DNA of 64,000 bases, taken from NCBI GenBank assembly GCA_963971285.1, contig OZ020247.1:13040614-13104613 (forward strand), in the 5' to 3' direction. Shown one piece after another: positions 40,353 through 53,546 of the stretch; position 1 is the stretch's first letter, and the number at the start of each line of letters is the position of its first letter. The notes under the pieces are model-generated. The model did not search any database and was not told where the DNA came from. It saw nothing but the letters and a program-made list of their open reading frames with translations. Both the position numbers and the translations under genes were made by a program. The DNA is from Astropecten irregularis (taxonomy: Eukaryota > Echinodermata > Asteroidea > Paxillosida > Astropectinidae).

Positions 40353-40702
40353 AAAGGTATAATACATGATTTTTAAAGGTTATAGAACAGCACTCACACT
40401 TCGTCTGATCCAGTAAAACACCTGTGAAAAATTTGAGCTGAATCGGACATCTGAGTCACGAGGAAATAGCGAAAACCTGACTCAATTAATCTTATAAAAC
40501 ATAAAAAATGGTTTTGATCTTACCCCGAGATCAAAACTGTTTTCGGTCGTTGTTTTACTTATTTCTGGATAAATACAGCGTTTCAGGCGGAAATATTTTA
40601 ACGATGTGTTTCTACCAGCACCATCTTCATACTGTGAAAGTTATACGTTAATCTGTGAACATGTCTGTTTGGGTATGTTACCAATCCTGTACTTACCTTT
40701 AA
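40353..40702. repeat. Family B MITE
   Basis: TTAAAGGTATAATACATG at the left and CCAATCCTGTACTTACCTTT at the right; central TTTTGATCTTACCCCGAGAT. Confidence 0.8.
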
Positions 40703-40897
40703 GAAGCGAACCCACGTGTTGCCGGAACCAGGGAAACTTGCAACGGCTACCATTGGCAGGGAACCAGGCTGCATCACCGATGTTACTACAACGATTATCT
40801 ATGGCAGGAAAGTTGAAAACAAAAATGGTTTAAAGATTCTCATTGGAAAATGCCAATTTAGTTTTGAAACAATGATGCATTATCGGTCAATTTGAAA

Positions 40898-41458
40898 TGT
40901 TTGTATAGGCTATGTCAATGATTCTTCAGGATTTACAATTTTCCAAATCTAAAGTGACACAAAATAATTATTGAGGCAAGTCCAGCTGCTTCATCCTGAG
41001 AAATTGAATTCCACGAAGCGCCCTCAAGATAATGAAATGCTGTTTATCGAAGGCTTAAAAACAGTAACAGTCATCTGTGAAATTTCACGTCCCATACGGT
41101 GTCCACTTTTTGAGAACAGTGAAACTGACGGCCACGGTATTTCTCAAGTCTTTTTACCGTCATTTTTAATCTTTAAAATATCAAAATTGTTTTTGGTCAT
41201 TGGTTTTACTCTTTTCTTGATAAATGCAGCATTTTCAGGCAGAAATATTTTAACAGCATGTTTCTACCATCACCATCTTTAAAACCAGAAAGTTTTAGGT
41301 AAATCTGTGAAGATTTCTATTTCGGTATGTTACCGCAGTATGATAGTACCGTAATTTTCGGAATATAGACCGCCTGGATTATAAGCCGCACGGGCATTTT
41401 TCAGGGTAAAAATCAATGTATAAGCCGCGGCCAGTATTCCGAAAATTACGGTACCTCT
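40898..41458. repeat. Chimeric family A MITE with duplicated 5' block and nested TA-flanked MITE
   Basis: The 40898-41115 block is nearly identical to 47518-47735. It continues as family A sequence. Near its right end it is broken by a 103-bp element at 41349-41451. Confidence 0.7.
41349..41451. mobile_element. 103-bp palindromic MITE with TA target duplication
   Basis: Ends CCGTAATTTTCGGAATA and its perfect inverse, flanked by TA on both sides, with ATAAGCCGC inside. The TA duplication points to a Tc1/mariner-type element. Confidence 0.75.
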
Positions 41459-41459
41459 T

Positions 41460-42157
41460 ATAATTCGGTTGGGAACAAGAATTCTGGGCGTTGTGCAGTC
41501 GCAAGAGCCAGGTCTAGGCATTCTCTTGGAACAACCCCATGACATTAAAATGGCAAGAGCGAGGGGGATTTCATTATTAAGTCCTTGCAAATCCTATATG
41601 CTCCCTTTAAGTCCTGATGTTCTATATTATCATGTGTTGTTTATCCCTCAGTGCATTTGAATAGTGACGTCCGACGGACTGTCTCACTATTAAACGGAAA
41701 ACCTCCCCTGTATCCACCTGCCCAACTGTCCAACTGACAGGCGAACGCTTATTAATGTCAGACTCTGCTATCGTTTCTTTTTGGCATTTATATGATGTTT
41801 TACAGTTTCCCCATCGTATCATACACTGTCATATAAAAATGCCATCTCTTCGGTCAAGGGTATTTGCTGAGATATGATCGCAATATATATTTATCAGGCT
41901 GTATGGGAGTGCATGGGCTCGCATAGGCCTATGCAGGTTTTTTTTTCATACACTGAAATTATTTTGCTGTTTGGAGTAAACTTGCAGATGTTTATAGTCT
42001 TGAAGGTGAAATCTCAGCCGTAGGCCATGCTTAAGTAATGCAGAATCCTAATCTATGCGGTATGGTGGTACGGTGACATGAGTATAGAGAGCGCGCACCA
42101 GGTGCCCACGGAGCGCCCGGGCCGGCCCATCGTATGCTCTGGGGCGAGTTTCAAGCA
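41460..42157. other. Non-coding, no gene seen
   Basis: Ordinary host DNA with a short GC-rich patch near 42085-42125. No exon recognised. Confidence 0.5.
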
Positions 42158-42239
42158 GGGACCAATTTCGTAGAGCTGCTAGCACAAAAAATTCGCTAAG
42201 CATGATTTCTGCCTTAATAAAAACAGTACAAGTAATAAA

Positions 42240-43069
42240 CTGCTCATCAGCTGCTCATATCATTGGGCTGAAATTAGCGGAAATATGACCAATTGAAAGA
42301 GTACTCCTTAAAACAAATTTGCTAGGACAACATGCATAGTGGTCAATACACACATAATGTGTATGAAAGAAAGATGAAAATCGGGTTGTGAGGTTGGGTA
42401 ATTCAGTCTTAGTTATCCCCCTCAATTTCAGTCCACTTTTGCTCAAATTCTACATGGTGATAGCCAAGACATGGCCGTATAACATAACCGAATCTTGAAG
42501 TGATTAACAGTTTAATCTTAACATAATGGGTCCCGACACACAGTGTTTCTGGGACACCCTGTAATATAGTGCATAATAGGCAACCTCCCACATAATACCA
42601 AGTCCACATACAGGCTGATTTTCACTGCCCGATTATATGGGACATGTAGCTGGGTAATTGAGACCGTTGTGAGAAGAGCTCTACACCTACTACAGTCCAC
42701 TACATACAGCCACTAAATCAATGATTTAAATCGTACACGGTGTATAATCCAATATAAAATTGGGTCAGATTGGGACAGACGTCCCATATGGAATGCAATG
42801 TAATTACTAGATTTAACAATTTCAAATACTGTACTCTTAAAATTAAAAAAAAAAAATGTTTGTATAAAGAAGATGGATGATTTTCATTCGCAGATGTGAT
42901 TCAAACAAGCATTTTGCACCAAGTTAAATCTGAATAGTGTCTGGTACAAAGACTTCTTTCATAGCACATGAACACCCAAGTTTGAATTTCCCAGACTAAA
43001 GACACTGTTGCTATATCACATGATGCGGTGCAAGCTTTTGCATAGCGATACCCATTTCTGAAATGGACT
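42240..43069. other. Non-coding, no gene seen
   Basis: No repeat family or exon recognised. Confidence 0.5.
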
Positions 43070-43196
43070 GGTTCCCATTTCACTAAACGCTTTGCGATCA
43101 TCGATCGTTGCTTTGTGTAGCAATTTACCGTTTAGCGATGGATTTGCGATTAAGCGAGATCGCAAAGCGTTAGTGAAATCAGCCCCTGGGCTTTAC
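43070..43196. repeat. Fold-back element family I
   Basis: Ends near GGTTCCCATTTCACTAAACG and CGTTAGTGAAATCAGCCCC; inner GCGATCATCGATCG palindrome. Confidence 0.7.
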
Positions 43197-43384
43197 CTTT
43201 AAAATGGTCTTCAATGATATATTACCCGTCATTAATTTGGTGGAGTCTTCAAAAGAGACCGGAGATAATAACTCAGCGGGACAAGCGGTAGAGGAGCTTA
43301 TTGCAATCAATTTCCGGTTAGATTGTACAATTCCAATGACGCTAATTCGGTATTATATATTAATAACGATGGATCTATATCTCT

Positions 43385-44112
43385 TAAAGGTATAATATGT
43401 GATACTTTGGTTGCATACCGAAACAGACATTTTCACAGATTTACCTATAACTTACAGGGTATAAAGATGGTGATGCTAGAGTCATACCGTTAAAACAATT
43501 CAGCCTGAAATTATGTATTTTTCCATAAAACAGTAAAACCAGTGACCAAAATTATTTTTGATCTTTCAAAGATCAAAGATAAAAGAGAAATGACTTAAGA
43601 AATACTATGGCCGTTTTGCACTGTTTTTCTCAAAAAGTGGTCACCGTATGGGACTGAAATTTTCACAGATGACTGTTACTGTATCTGTCTTGATATGTTT
43701 GCCCATGAATCTGTATTTCTTTCACAAAAATCTAAGTATGATATTACCTTTAAAGGTACAGTACCGGATTGGTAACATACCGAAACAGAAATGTTCACAG
43801 ATTTACGTATAACTTTCAGTATATGAAGGTGGTGCTGGTAGAAACATATACCGTTAAGATATTTCCGCCTGAAATGGTGTATTTATCCAGAATTTAGTCA
43901 AACAAAGACCGAAAACAGTTTCGATCTCGGGGTGAGATCTAATTCTGTATGTTTGATAAGAAACATTTAGTAGGTTTTTCGTTACTCGTGACTCAGATGT
44001 CCGATTGAGCTCAAATATTTCACAGGTGTGTTATGGGTGATGTACATGCTGGATAAGACAAAGTTTGAGTGCTGTTCTGTGACCTTTATCAATCATGTAT
44101 TATACCTTTAAA
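43385..44112. repeat. Adjacent family A and family B MITEs sharing a TTAA
   Basis: Family A 43385-43756 joins family B 43757-44112 at ATTACCTTTAAAGGTACAGT. Here both are in the opposite orientation to the pair at 37151-37871. Confidence 0.8.
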
Positions 44113-44391
44113 TTCAATCTGGGTGATTAGTGTTCCTATGCAGTCAAAATAGATTTATTGTTTTAATTATTGATGTCCCCAGGGCAATCCTCCGTTATAT
44201 TCCCTATAATAAATAACTAGAATTATACCGAACTTATCACAATATCTAAATGTATAAATTGATAATTGGCTGCTAATTGTATAGTCAATCAATGTTTATT
44301 ATTACTAGTCAAAATAATATGTGCTTCAAAATACCTGCACGTTCTACACAGATGCACTAAAAATGCAATGATTTTGGCATTCCAAGTGTAA

Positions 44392-44724
44392 ATGTACTGT
44401 CATACTTTGGTAGCATACCGAAAAAGAAATCTGTACAGATTTACTTATAACCTACAGGGTATAAAGATGGTGATGGTAGAAACATACCGTTAAAATTGTT
44501 CCGCCCGAAATGCTGTATTTATCCAGATACGAGTAAAACCAATGACCAAGAGCAATGTTGATCTTTAAAAGATAAAAAAAAAACCTGTGAAAAGATTAAA
44601 AAAATATACCGTGGGCGGTTTTCACTGTTTTCTCAAAAAGTGGGCGGCGTATGGGACTGGAAATTTCACAGATGACTGTTACTGTATCTTCCTTAATAAA
44701 ACCAAAGTATGATATTACCTTTAA
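44392..44724. repeat. Family A MITE
   Basis: GTACTGTCATACTTTGGTAG to CCAAAGTATGATATTACCTT; the core TTGATCTTTAAAAGATAAA is slightly decayed. Confidence 0.75.
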
Positions 44725-45523
44725 ACGAAATAACATATGCCTATGGACAGAAAGAGACATATTGGTAAGTGTATAATTGGTATAGAGTATTTGGTTAATA
44801 GTGTATAATGTCGATATGACCTTTAAGAAAAACAAAACCCAAGGATATCTAAACCAGCTTAAAAAACAACAACACTCAAACAAGCAAAAGGTCAAAACAC
44901 CGTATACTCTTATGCAGTGTTCATTTTGATGAGTAAGGCAGACCATACTGAATACACGTAGGCCTATATTGCATGCAATGCATGGCCAATGCACGACGTT
45001 GATATCATTATAGGCCAATGTGCGGGTATTATAAAATACCGGTGCATAAGTACAATCGATAGTCTTAATTACAAGTATATTGGATTATGCGTAATGTGCT
45101 ATATATACCAGCTTGAGGTTTGATATGCAAATTAAGAAACCGCAAAATGCAATTAATATGCAAGTGTTAATTAGCTCAACGTGATTGGTTTTGTATGTCC
45201 TATAGGTGGTAAGGTGATTGTGATGTAGATGGGTTTGTGTGATCTGACATTAAGTGTTTGTGCCGATCGAAGCGCGTCGCATTTAGTAACGGATCAGTGC
45301 GGCACATAGACCATTAGCACTACATGTACACGGTGCGTGCCAGTCTGCCATATAGCGGTATCCGCACCTATACGTATCTTAATCCGGACTGTTAACTTAT
45401 CTTTCAGCCTCGCAAGTGCGTATACGTACGTATCATGCATATGCGTCAAATACACGTAATTTATAACACACCACGGCTTTATAACGCGTGCCTATGCAGA
45501 AGCCGGTCAAGAAGATCAACTTG
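44725..45523. other. Non-coding, no gene seen
   Basis: No repeat family or exon recognised. Confidence 0.5.
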
Positions 45524-45751
45524 AGGCATTTACGAAACGAGGCTTAGGCTCAGGCTCAGGCTCTGGCTCTGACATCCATATGCTGAAATTAAAGGTTGTG
45601 GTTTTTCACTTAAGCTGAAGCTCTGTTTTCCTTTTCAAACCAGAGAATCTACTTCCGAACCGCAGCCAAAAGCCTCTATTTTAATACCCGTTATTTCAGA
45701 ATGGATTCACGAAATGGAACCGGAGCCCGAGCCTCCTTTTCGTAAACGCCC
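45524..45751. repeat. MITE family D copy 2
   Basis: GGCATTTACGAAACGAGGCT at the left and CCTCCTTTTCGTAAACGCCC at the right, with the AGAGAATCTACTTCCGAACC core. Confidence 0.75.
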
Positions 45752-46458
45752 TTGAAGACCCATTGCAAAGACAGGACGCAGTCTTGTCTCAGACTCATCT
45801 GCTCTGGCAGCCATTGATTCATGCGGTAATAATCAACGAATAGTCTGGTGCCAGTCGAATACAATGTTGCTATAGTCCGGTGTACAACTTGTGTCCGGTT
45901 ATTGGACCACCTGTTTTGAATGAAACAAGACGTTTGGTCTAACTGACGTGTGAGAGTCCCTTTAAAATGCATTGTACGAGAATGCACATCACATCCATCA
46001 TTAATGTCATTATCTCTAACATGTTACGCATTTCTCGTGCCTTCCGTCCTTGATCGTCTTTTACCTTCAAATGATTATCATTTTAACATTGTTCACTCTT
46101 CCGCACCAATGCGCAAATGTAAATCCTCATAATAATAACGTTCTCTCATAAATTCTGAAACGTTCGCACGCGCCTCTTCTAAACAAAAAAAATATACGGG
46201 TCAAATTTCTATCAGATGACATGCCATCCTTATCCTACAGCGGAATTCGGCATCAGAAATAAAATTTTATTTCCATGGTTTTTTCCCATTAGGCTTTATA
46301 CTCGTGCAACAATCGTAGACAATCATGTATAACCTCCGTTACAAGTCGCAAACGACTTGTATTAGTCAATTCAGAAATCGGTCGTTTGGATTGTTAATTT
46401 TAACCTGCTCTTTCAAAATGAAGCACAGTGTGTCACATTATTTCAACAAGTTATGGCC

Positions 46459-46591
46459 AATGGGAGACTTTTAGACGTTGGCTGCAGCAGACCGAAGTCT
46501 CTTTTTGTTAGCTCTGAGCATGCCATGCAATTATGAGCATGCATGAGTGTGCGCTATCAAGTTGAAGACCCAGCTCCAAAGTCTCCCATTC
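46459..46591. repeat. Fold-back MITE family C copy 3 (diverged)
   Basis: CCAATGGGAGACTTTTAGAC at the left and CTCCAAAGTCTCCCATTC at the right; the inner arms are eroded. Confidence 0.6.
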
Positions 46592-47444
46592 AAACCAACG
46601 TACCAGCGTACAGTGCCAAAAAATGCACCGTAGTTTCCCAAAGTCGTTTAAAGTTGGACATGTGCCACTCTTCTTATAAATATAGACATTCTTGTTTGAC
46701 AAACCTTGCAAAAGACATTGTGCTGCTTACTCCATTTGGTTCCCGATGATCTTCATACTCCCATTGTATAATCATTTATCGGAAATTGGCAACATAATCA
46801 ACCGTAAAATTGTCACAAAAATGAAATTTGCACTAAATGGTCGAGTACTCCCAATTAAAATACGAGTAAGGGCCTACATGGAATCGAGTACGGGCCAAGT
46901 ACATTTATTTTCGAATACTTGTTATCGAGTGAGGGTCGAGTATTTGCATGAACTCGAGTTGTACTACAACTCGAGTACGAGTACTCCAAAATTATCACTC
47001 AAAGACAGAACCATCAACAACCTGCCATCGTCCTCTGAGTTTGTTGTCACCCGAAAGAGAAAAAATGAATAAGAGAAAAGCAAAAATTGGCAACACGATA
47101 TGGAAGGAATTGGTTATTAACGTGGAGGGAGGTTCTAATTGTCGTGTAGGCCTGCTTGTACACGGTATATAGATCGACTATGGTAATGAATATCACAGAA
47201 GCAAACTTAGGTTTCATTTTATACCGCTTACGGGCAGTGAAGTTTAAACCCCACTCAATCCAACCCCCAATTTCCCTCCGCTTGACGAATCTCGAATTAC
47301 CCATGAAAATCATGTCCGTGCATGCTTCATATGAAATATCTAGTTCTGTTAATCGTATAAGCCGCAGTCAGAAAAAAATCCGGTTTTTGAAAAGCGGTTA
47401 TTGAGAGAGTAAAACCCGTTGATAGCAGTTAGGCTGCACTCTTT
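46592..47444. other. Non-coding, CGAGTAC-rich patch
   Basis: 46862-46990 is dense in GAGTAC/GTACTC words (partly palindromic). No exon recognised. Confidence 0.5.
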
Positions 47445-48296
47445 AAAGGTATATCATACTTTGGTTTTTATCAAAGAAATACAGATTCAGTGGCAAAAAT
47501 ATTAAGACAGATACAAATGTTTGTTTAGGCTATGTCAATGATTCTTCAGGATTTACAATTTTCCAAATCTAAAGTGACACAAAATAATTATTGAGGCAAG
47601 TCCAGCTGCTTCATCCTGAGAAATTGAATTCCACGAAGCGCCCTCAAGATAATGAAATGCTGTTTATCGAAGGCTTAAAAACAGTAACAGTCATCTGTGA
47701 AATTCCACGTCCCATACGGTGTCCACTTTTTGAGAAAACAGTGAAAAACGGCCACAGTATTTCTTAATTGTTTTCTCTTTTATTTTTGATCTTTTAAAAG
47801 ATCAAAAAGATTTTCGGTCGTTGTTTTACTAATTTTTGGATAAATACACCACTTTTCAGGCGGAAAGATTTTAACGGTATGTTTTTACCACCACCATCTT
47901 TATACCCTGTAAGTTATACGTAAATCCGTGAACATTTCTGGTTTTGGTTCCTTACCAAAGTATGATACTACCTTTAAAGGTATAATACATGATTGGTAAA
48001 GGTCACAGAACAGCACTCACACTTTGTCCGATCCAACGCCATGTCACGAGAAAACATCGAAAACCTGACTAAATTTTTCATATAAAACATAAAGAATGGT
48101 TTTGATCTTACCCCGAGATCAAAACTGTTTTCGGTCTTTAATTTACTAATTTATGGATAAATACAGCATTTCAGGCGGACATACTTTAAGAGCACGTTTC
48201 TACCAGCACCATCTTCATATCCTGAAAGTCATACGTAAATCTGTGAACATTTCTGTTTGGGTATTATGTTTCCAATCCTGTACTGTATACCTTTAA
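47445..48296. repeat. Family A MITE with 170-bp insert, joined to family B MITE
   Basis: Family A 47445-47975 carries foreign sequence from about 47517 to 47686 in place of a continuous GACAGATACAGTAACAGTC. Family B 47976-48296 follows, joined at CTACCTTTAAAGGTATAATA. Confidence 0.75.
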
Positions 48297-48780
48297 TGCC
48301 TAGCAATCACAGCTCTACATCTTTGCGTTTCGAGAAACTACTCGATGAATCGCTGTGACTCTGTCATCTTAGCGCCCGTCTGTATGGGACGCCGACTCCC
48401 ATCAACCCCGGCGGAGCAATTGACGCTTTGAACCGGCAAACTTCACGTTTCTTGCCGAAGAGATTGCTTGCTCTTGAGAGGACCGCCCATCGCCTACCAG
48501 TATGCGGCATCTCTTAAGAGTAAGAATCTGGCTATAATAAAACCCGTCGCGGGTCTCACCGTTTCTGCCCGTATTGATTCTATAGGTCCTCTGTGGGAAG
48601 GATCGAACAACCCCGCTGGCCCTTTGCCATGAGATGCGATCAAAACAAACTCGCCGGCTCTTTAAGAACGAAGGGTGTGCGGTGTTCTTCTCCGCACTGT
48701 GAGCGGCCGGCCAGTCTGGTTTCCAACATTAATACCGTCTTCCGAATCGTCCGCAAAAAAAAAAGTTATGACACATTGAA
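48297..48780. other. GC-rich unclassified block, possible LTR fragment
   Basis: Composition differs from its surroundings. It contains GGCTATAATAAAACCCG, a TATA-like core, followed by CGGGTCTCACCG, and then several CCGG-rich words. It might be a solo LTR or an exon; no terminal repeat or reading frame decides this. Confidence 0.3.
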
Positions 48781-48819
48781 CTTTAAAAATAAACCCACAG
48801 ATCCCTTTAAACTTCAAAG

Positions 48820-49140
48820 TGAAAACGTCTGCAGCAGCACCAGCACCAGCAGGGGCACCAGCAGCATCAACAACAATGTGGTGCCAACAGCAGCAGTAAC
48901 AGCAATAACTGCACATGAGTATATAGTAACGGCAGCTATAGTATTGCAACAGCGGCAACAACAGCAATGAAAGAAGCAATAATTCAGTAATAGCAGCAGT
49001 TGTAGAAACGGCAGCAAAAACATCAACAGTAATAACAGCAGCAGCAAGCGGCAGCAGCAATAGCAATAGCAATAGCAGCAGCAGCAGCAGCAACATCAGC
49101 AGCAACATGCATCAGCAGCAGCAACAGCATGCAGCAACAA
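48820..49140. repeat. CAG/CAA-type degenerate trinucleotide repeat
   Basis: Mixed CAGCAG, AACAGC and AGCAAT units over about 300 bp. The leucine- or glutamine-rich frames on either strand are products of the repeat. Confidence 0.85.
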
Positions 49141-49177
49141 GAAAAGCAAGAGCAACAACAGTATATTGCAAAGTATT

Positions 49178-49534
49178 AAAGGTAGTATCATACCTTGGTA
49201 GCATATCGAAACAGAAATCTTCACATATTTACCTATAACTTACAGGGTATAAAGATAGTGCTTGTAGAAACATACCGTTCAAGCTTTTCTGCCTGAAATG
49301 CTGTACGTATTTCTCCAGAAAAAGAGTTACCAAAACAATTTTAATCTTCAAAAGATAAAAAATAACGGTGAACATTTTTAAAACTACCGTGGGCATTTTT
49401 CACTGTTTTCTCAAAAAAAGTGGGCACCGTATGGGACTGGAGATTTCACAGATGACAGTTGCTGTATCTTCCTTGATATTTTTGCCCATGAATCTGTATT
49501 TCTTTGACAAAAACCAAAGTATGATATTACCGTT
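49178..49534. repeat. Family A MITE
   Basis: AAAGGTAGTATCATACCTTG to CAAAGTATGATATTACCGTT. Confidence 0.8.
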
Positions 49535-50344
49535 AAAGAGACCTGAGAGATATGAGCTATCGAATGATTTGAACCCGTATACTTCGGTCTTTGAATCTCC
49601 AAACACTTTTCCCGTGTAAATAGTAAGGGTTATCCCGTTGCCTCGCCATACAAGCATGCAATTCCTATGCCATTATTATTCCTTTTCTTCCAACTACACG
49701 AGGCCACGCGCTGTGACCATCTGCTGACCTTGCTCAGAGGACGGAAGAGCAGAACGATGGAACGGGCTTCCTACAACTCAAGTACGGGTCGATTTATCGA
49801 TGACAGCTGCAACCCTCATTAGCGAAATAAACAGACACAAGAACTCTCTCCTCTGAAAAATGAAAGGCTGTCCAATTAAAGGATAAACTGATCCTCCCTT
49901 TGTAATAAATACAATCTTCCTATTAGGGTCACACAATTAAATTAATTAACGCTCGCTAAAACTAGATCAAGTTTGGATTGCGTGCGTCGACCAAGAACAT
50001 CGCATACACAACTGAAAAGAAAAAATCAATTTAGAAATAATTATAGCTGAAAAAGGGCGCACGATAATTGCTGATTTATGTAAACTAATCTCCGTCCGTT
50101 GAATATTAATATTGATCATTCACCTTTTCCCACCCAAATGTATCCACTGCCATCAGTTGTATCAAAAGTGGAAAGGGGAAACGATTTGTTGTAATGAGAA
50201 ACGAAGTACCATGGCACACAGTGAATTTACAATTACTTCCCGACACGCGTTGGCACTGCATTTCCCATTCTTTTCATAGCTGGATTGGGTTTAATCGTGG
50301 AGAAATGTGCAACTCTCGAACAAGAAAATCCTCCTTTAATGAGC
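49535..50344. other. Non-coding, no gene seen
   Basis: No repeat family or exon recognised. Confidence 0.5.
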
Positions 50345-50806
50345 AGTATACGGAATTGGTACCATTATCCAAACAGAAATGTTCACATACTTAGTATAAC
50401 TTTCAGGATATGAAGATGGTGCTGGTAGAAACATACGATTAGAGGCAAAGTACAGGATTGGTAACATACCCAAAAAGATTACAACAGATTTACGTACAAC
50501 TTTCAGGGTATGAAGATGGTGCGTATAGAAACATACCGTTAAAATATTTCGGTCTGAAAAGGTTGTATTTATCCAAAAATTTGTCAAACAAAGACCAAAA
50601 ACTGTTTTGATCTCGGGGTAAGATCAAAACCATTCTTGATGTTTTATAAGACAAATTGAGTCGGATTTTTGCTATCATTTTTGGTGACTCAGATATCCGA
50701 TTGAGCTCAAATTGTCACAGGTTTATCATTTCATGTACATGCTGGATCAAACAAAGTGTGAGTGCATGCTGTTCTGTAACTTTCCAATCATGTATTATAC
50801 CTTTAA
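50345..50806. repeat. Family B MITE with a partial tandem copy
   Basis: A partial unit at 50345-50440 precedes a full copy at 50441-50806; both contain AGGNTATGAAGATGGTGC. Confidence 0.7.
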
Positions 50807-51109
50807 AATTGTTAGCTTGTTTGGTTGTATGTCAAGCATTTTCCTTCCTGTTTTTATACGAGTCCTTATAAGTTATACAGATAATTTCAGTCGATATGTG
50901 CTATTTTTGAAACTCACACCAATGGTGTGACTTTCGCCCGACGTGTCTCATCAGTGTTGTCATGACAATGATATTTGCACCCGGTCCGTCTCTACATCAA
51001 AGCAACGCATTGATTGATCAAAGGTCAGAATGCAGGTACTAACTAGGTGTGACGTAAAGCACAACTAATTGATAATCGCTGTATTATGTACACGTGAGGA
51101 GGCCGGTAT

Positions 51110-51614
51110 CAAAGATAGTATCTAGCATACCGAAACAGACATCTTCACAGATTTACCTATAACTTACAGGGTATGAAGATGGTTGTGGTAGAAACATACC
51201 GTTAAAATGTTTCTGCCTGAAATGGTGTATTTATCCAGAAATTAGTAAAACCATTGACCAACATTATTTTTGATCTTTTAAAGATCAAAAATAAAAGAGA
51301 AAAGACTTAAGAAATACAGTGGTTGTTCTTCACTGCTTTTCTCAAAAAGTGAGCACCGTGTGGAACTGACATTTTCACAGATGACTGTGACTGTATATTC
51401 CTTGATGTTTTTGTCCATGAATCTGTATTTCTTTTATAAAAACCAAAGTATGATACTACGAAATACTGTGGCCGTTTTTCACTGTTTTCTCAAACAGTGA
51501 GCAACGTATGGAACTGAAATTTTCACAGATGACTGTTACTGTATCTTCCTTAATATGTTTGCCCATGAATCTCCATTGCTTTGATAAAAACCAAAGTATG
51601 ATATTACCTTTAAA
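51110..51614. repeat. Family A MITE with a duplicated 3' part
   Basis: The 3' third (GAAATACTGTGGCCGTTTTT through AAAGTATGATATTACC) is present twice in tandem, so this copy is about 150 bp longer than normal. Confidence 0.7.
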
Positions 51615-51719
51615 TCACAACCATGTCCTAAGTATCGTCTGCATTATGTGCTTAAGAAAAATGAACAAAAATCACTGTTTTATGGTCCTAGAAATCAGAA
51701 AAAATAAAAAAAAAACATT

Positions 51720-51850
51720 TAGGCTTGCCCTTCACCGACGTGGATGAGCACTGCGTACTCGGTGCTTGTGAATGCACACGAAATAATCATGACTGTGCTG
51801 GCTTAGTTGGGATTCGAACCCACGACCTCCTGGTTACTAGTGCAGATGTT
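51720..51850 (-). repeat. tRNA-derived SINE (copy 2)
   Basis: Reverse strand GGTCGTGGGTTCGAATCCCA is a good pol III B box. The tail GGCTTGCCCTTCACCGACGT matches copy 1 at 38878. Confidence 0.7.
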
Positions 51851-53545
51851 TTGTTGCAGGTATTTTTAAAGCAATTTTGCATTATTTTCTATCTCCCGAC
51901 CAAAATCATTAAAAATTAATCATTAATTTATGAAGTCAGTTATTCACTGCGTGTGAAAAAACACGATGATCTTACAAAATGAGGTTTAAACCAAAGTCGT
52001 CTATACGTCCGGAAACTGGACACACAAGGCACCGGCTATAATTATGAAGTTAACGCACACAAGATGTTGTCTCCTATTATATACGTGGCAATCAGGGATG
52101 ACATTTTGTAATTTTTTTTTCATCGGTTGTCATGGAAACTCTGTCGCTTTATTTGCAGTCATCTGTCCTTGCCAAGGTCACGATGACGTCATTGCCCCTC
52201 CCCCACCCCACCGACGAAATCAATACGAAGCTAACGGGTTTTTAATTTATTTTCAAGGTGAGGCACGAGATTGAATATTGTGAAGGACAATATTAATATC
52301 CATATGTCCCCTGGAAAAAACAATGATCAACGAACACAAATTAATAACAGAAAAAGCATGCAGTTTCATTTGTCATAATTTATAATAGTACATACATTAT
52401 TAATATGACTGCAGGGCTGCATGCTGCAGTCGTTATTGTCATTGTTCAAAATGATGATATTTGCTTATCTGTATGCTTTGTTGATTATTGATTGCAATAA
52501 ATTGTAAACGTATACAATTTTGAAGGGAGAAACAATGCCTTCGAGGACAATAGGTTTAATATGACTGATTCTATTGTCTGTGTTGTTTTAGTTTAATTGA
52601 ATGGTGAACAAAGACAAATTGACTGGAGCGGGAAATCAGTTTCCCTTGTTATTTTATTATTGTCGTTTAACAGTCGAATCCCGCACGTTCACGAGTCAGC
52701 CACGAGGATTAACGATATTTCACCACTTCATTAATAGGCATTTATTTTATTTTACAAACATTGACTGGTGGTTGGCAATGTATGCTTGGCATGGGCGGCC
52801 AAATGTTGCAAATCATTTCGTCTTCTTGACAGACGGCGTGACAAAATTCAATTTTTTTTGGCAAACTTTCCATAGCTGTACAAAATACATACCATCATTG
52901 CTTGTGTTGTTTCCATTACATTCAGCAACATGTTTCAATGTTTATGAAACGTTGCGTTACAAATTGTGGTTATTTTTTATACCTGGCTTTGACGGCTCGC
53001 CATAGTTATATTCAGCCATCTTGGTTGGCAAAAAACACAGCTAGCTGTGACGTTACAAAAGTAAGGTCTATTCATTTATAGGTCTATTATTTAGACATTC
53101 AGTTATTTGTTTTTAAAAGCTGGGGAACGAAGTAAAGAGACACGATCTCTTGCTGGAACTAACATTAAGATGTTATTATTCCGCAGGAAGAAAAACAAAA
53201 TAAATCAAACTAAATCCGGTAGTCTCGATTTGTGATGATCTCACTGGGCAGACTACAGTATTATAATCTCGCATTATACAGTATATGGCAGGCTGGCCGT
53301 GCATGCCGTGTCGGTAGATTAACCTGATTTCCCCCCTTGCCAAGGTGTACTGTATAATTTTGTAATTGCAGCTACTTCCCTAGTGATTTAATTCCTGAGC
53401 ACAGACAGTGATCGATGGGGGAGGGGAGGGGGGGAGGGGAGGGGGAGGAGAGGGGGAAATATTGCCCGTATTTTATGCTTGGTGTCGATCGGCCAGCATG
53501 GCCCGCAGGTGATGCGAAGTAGCGAGCACAGACGCATATGCTATT
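51851..53545. other. Non-coding; G-rich tract near 53413-53455
   Basis: No exon recognised. A polypurine (GGGGA)n-like run at 53413-53455 could form a G-quadruplex. The piece at 52598-52635 is an inverted fragment of the SINE tail at 7600-7630. Confidence 0.5.
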
Positions 53546-53546
53546 T

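Noticed and set aside
48662..49108. Leucine-rich and glutamine-rich frames
   Set aside because: Products of a degenerate CAG/CAA repeat, open on both strands.
52601..53005. 134-aa frame as a host gene
   Set aside because: It starts in an inverted SINE tail (TGGTGAACAAAGACAAATTG) and has no recognisable domain or splice context.
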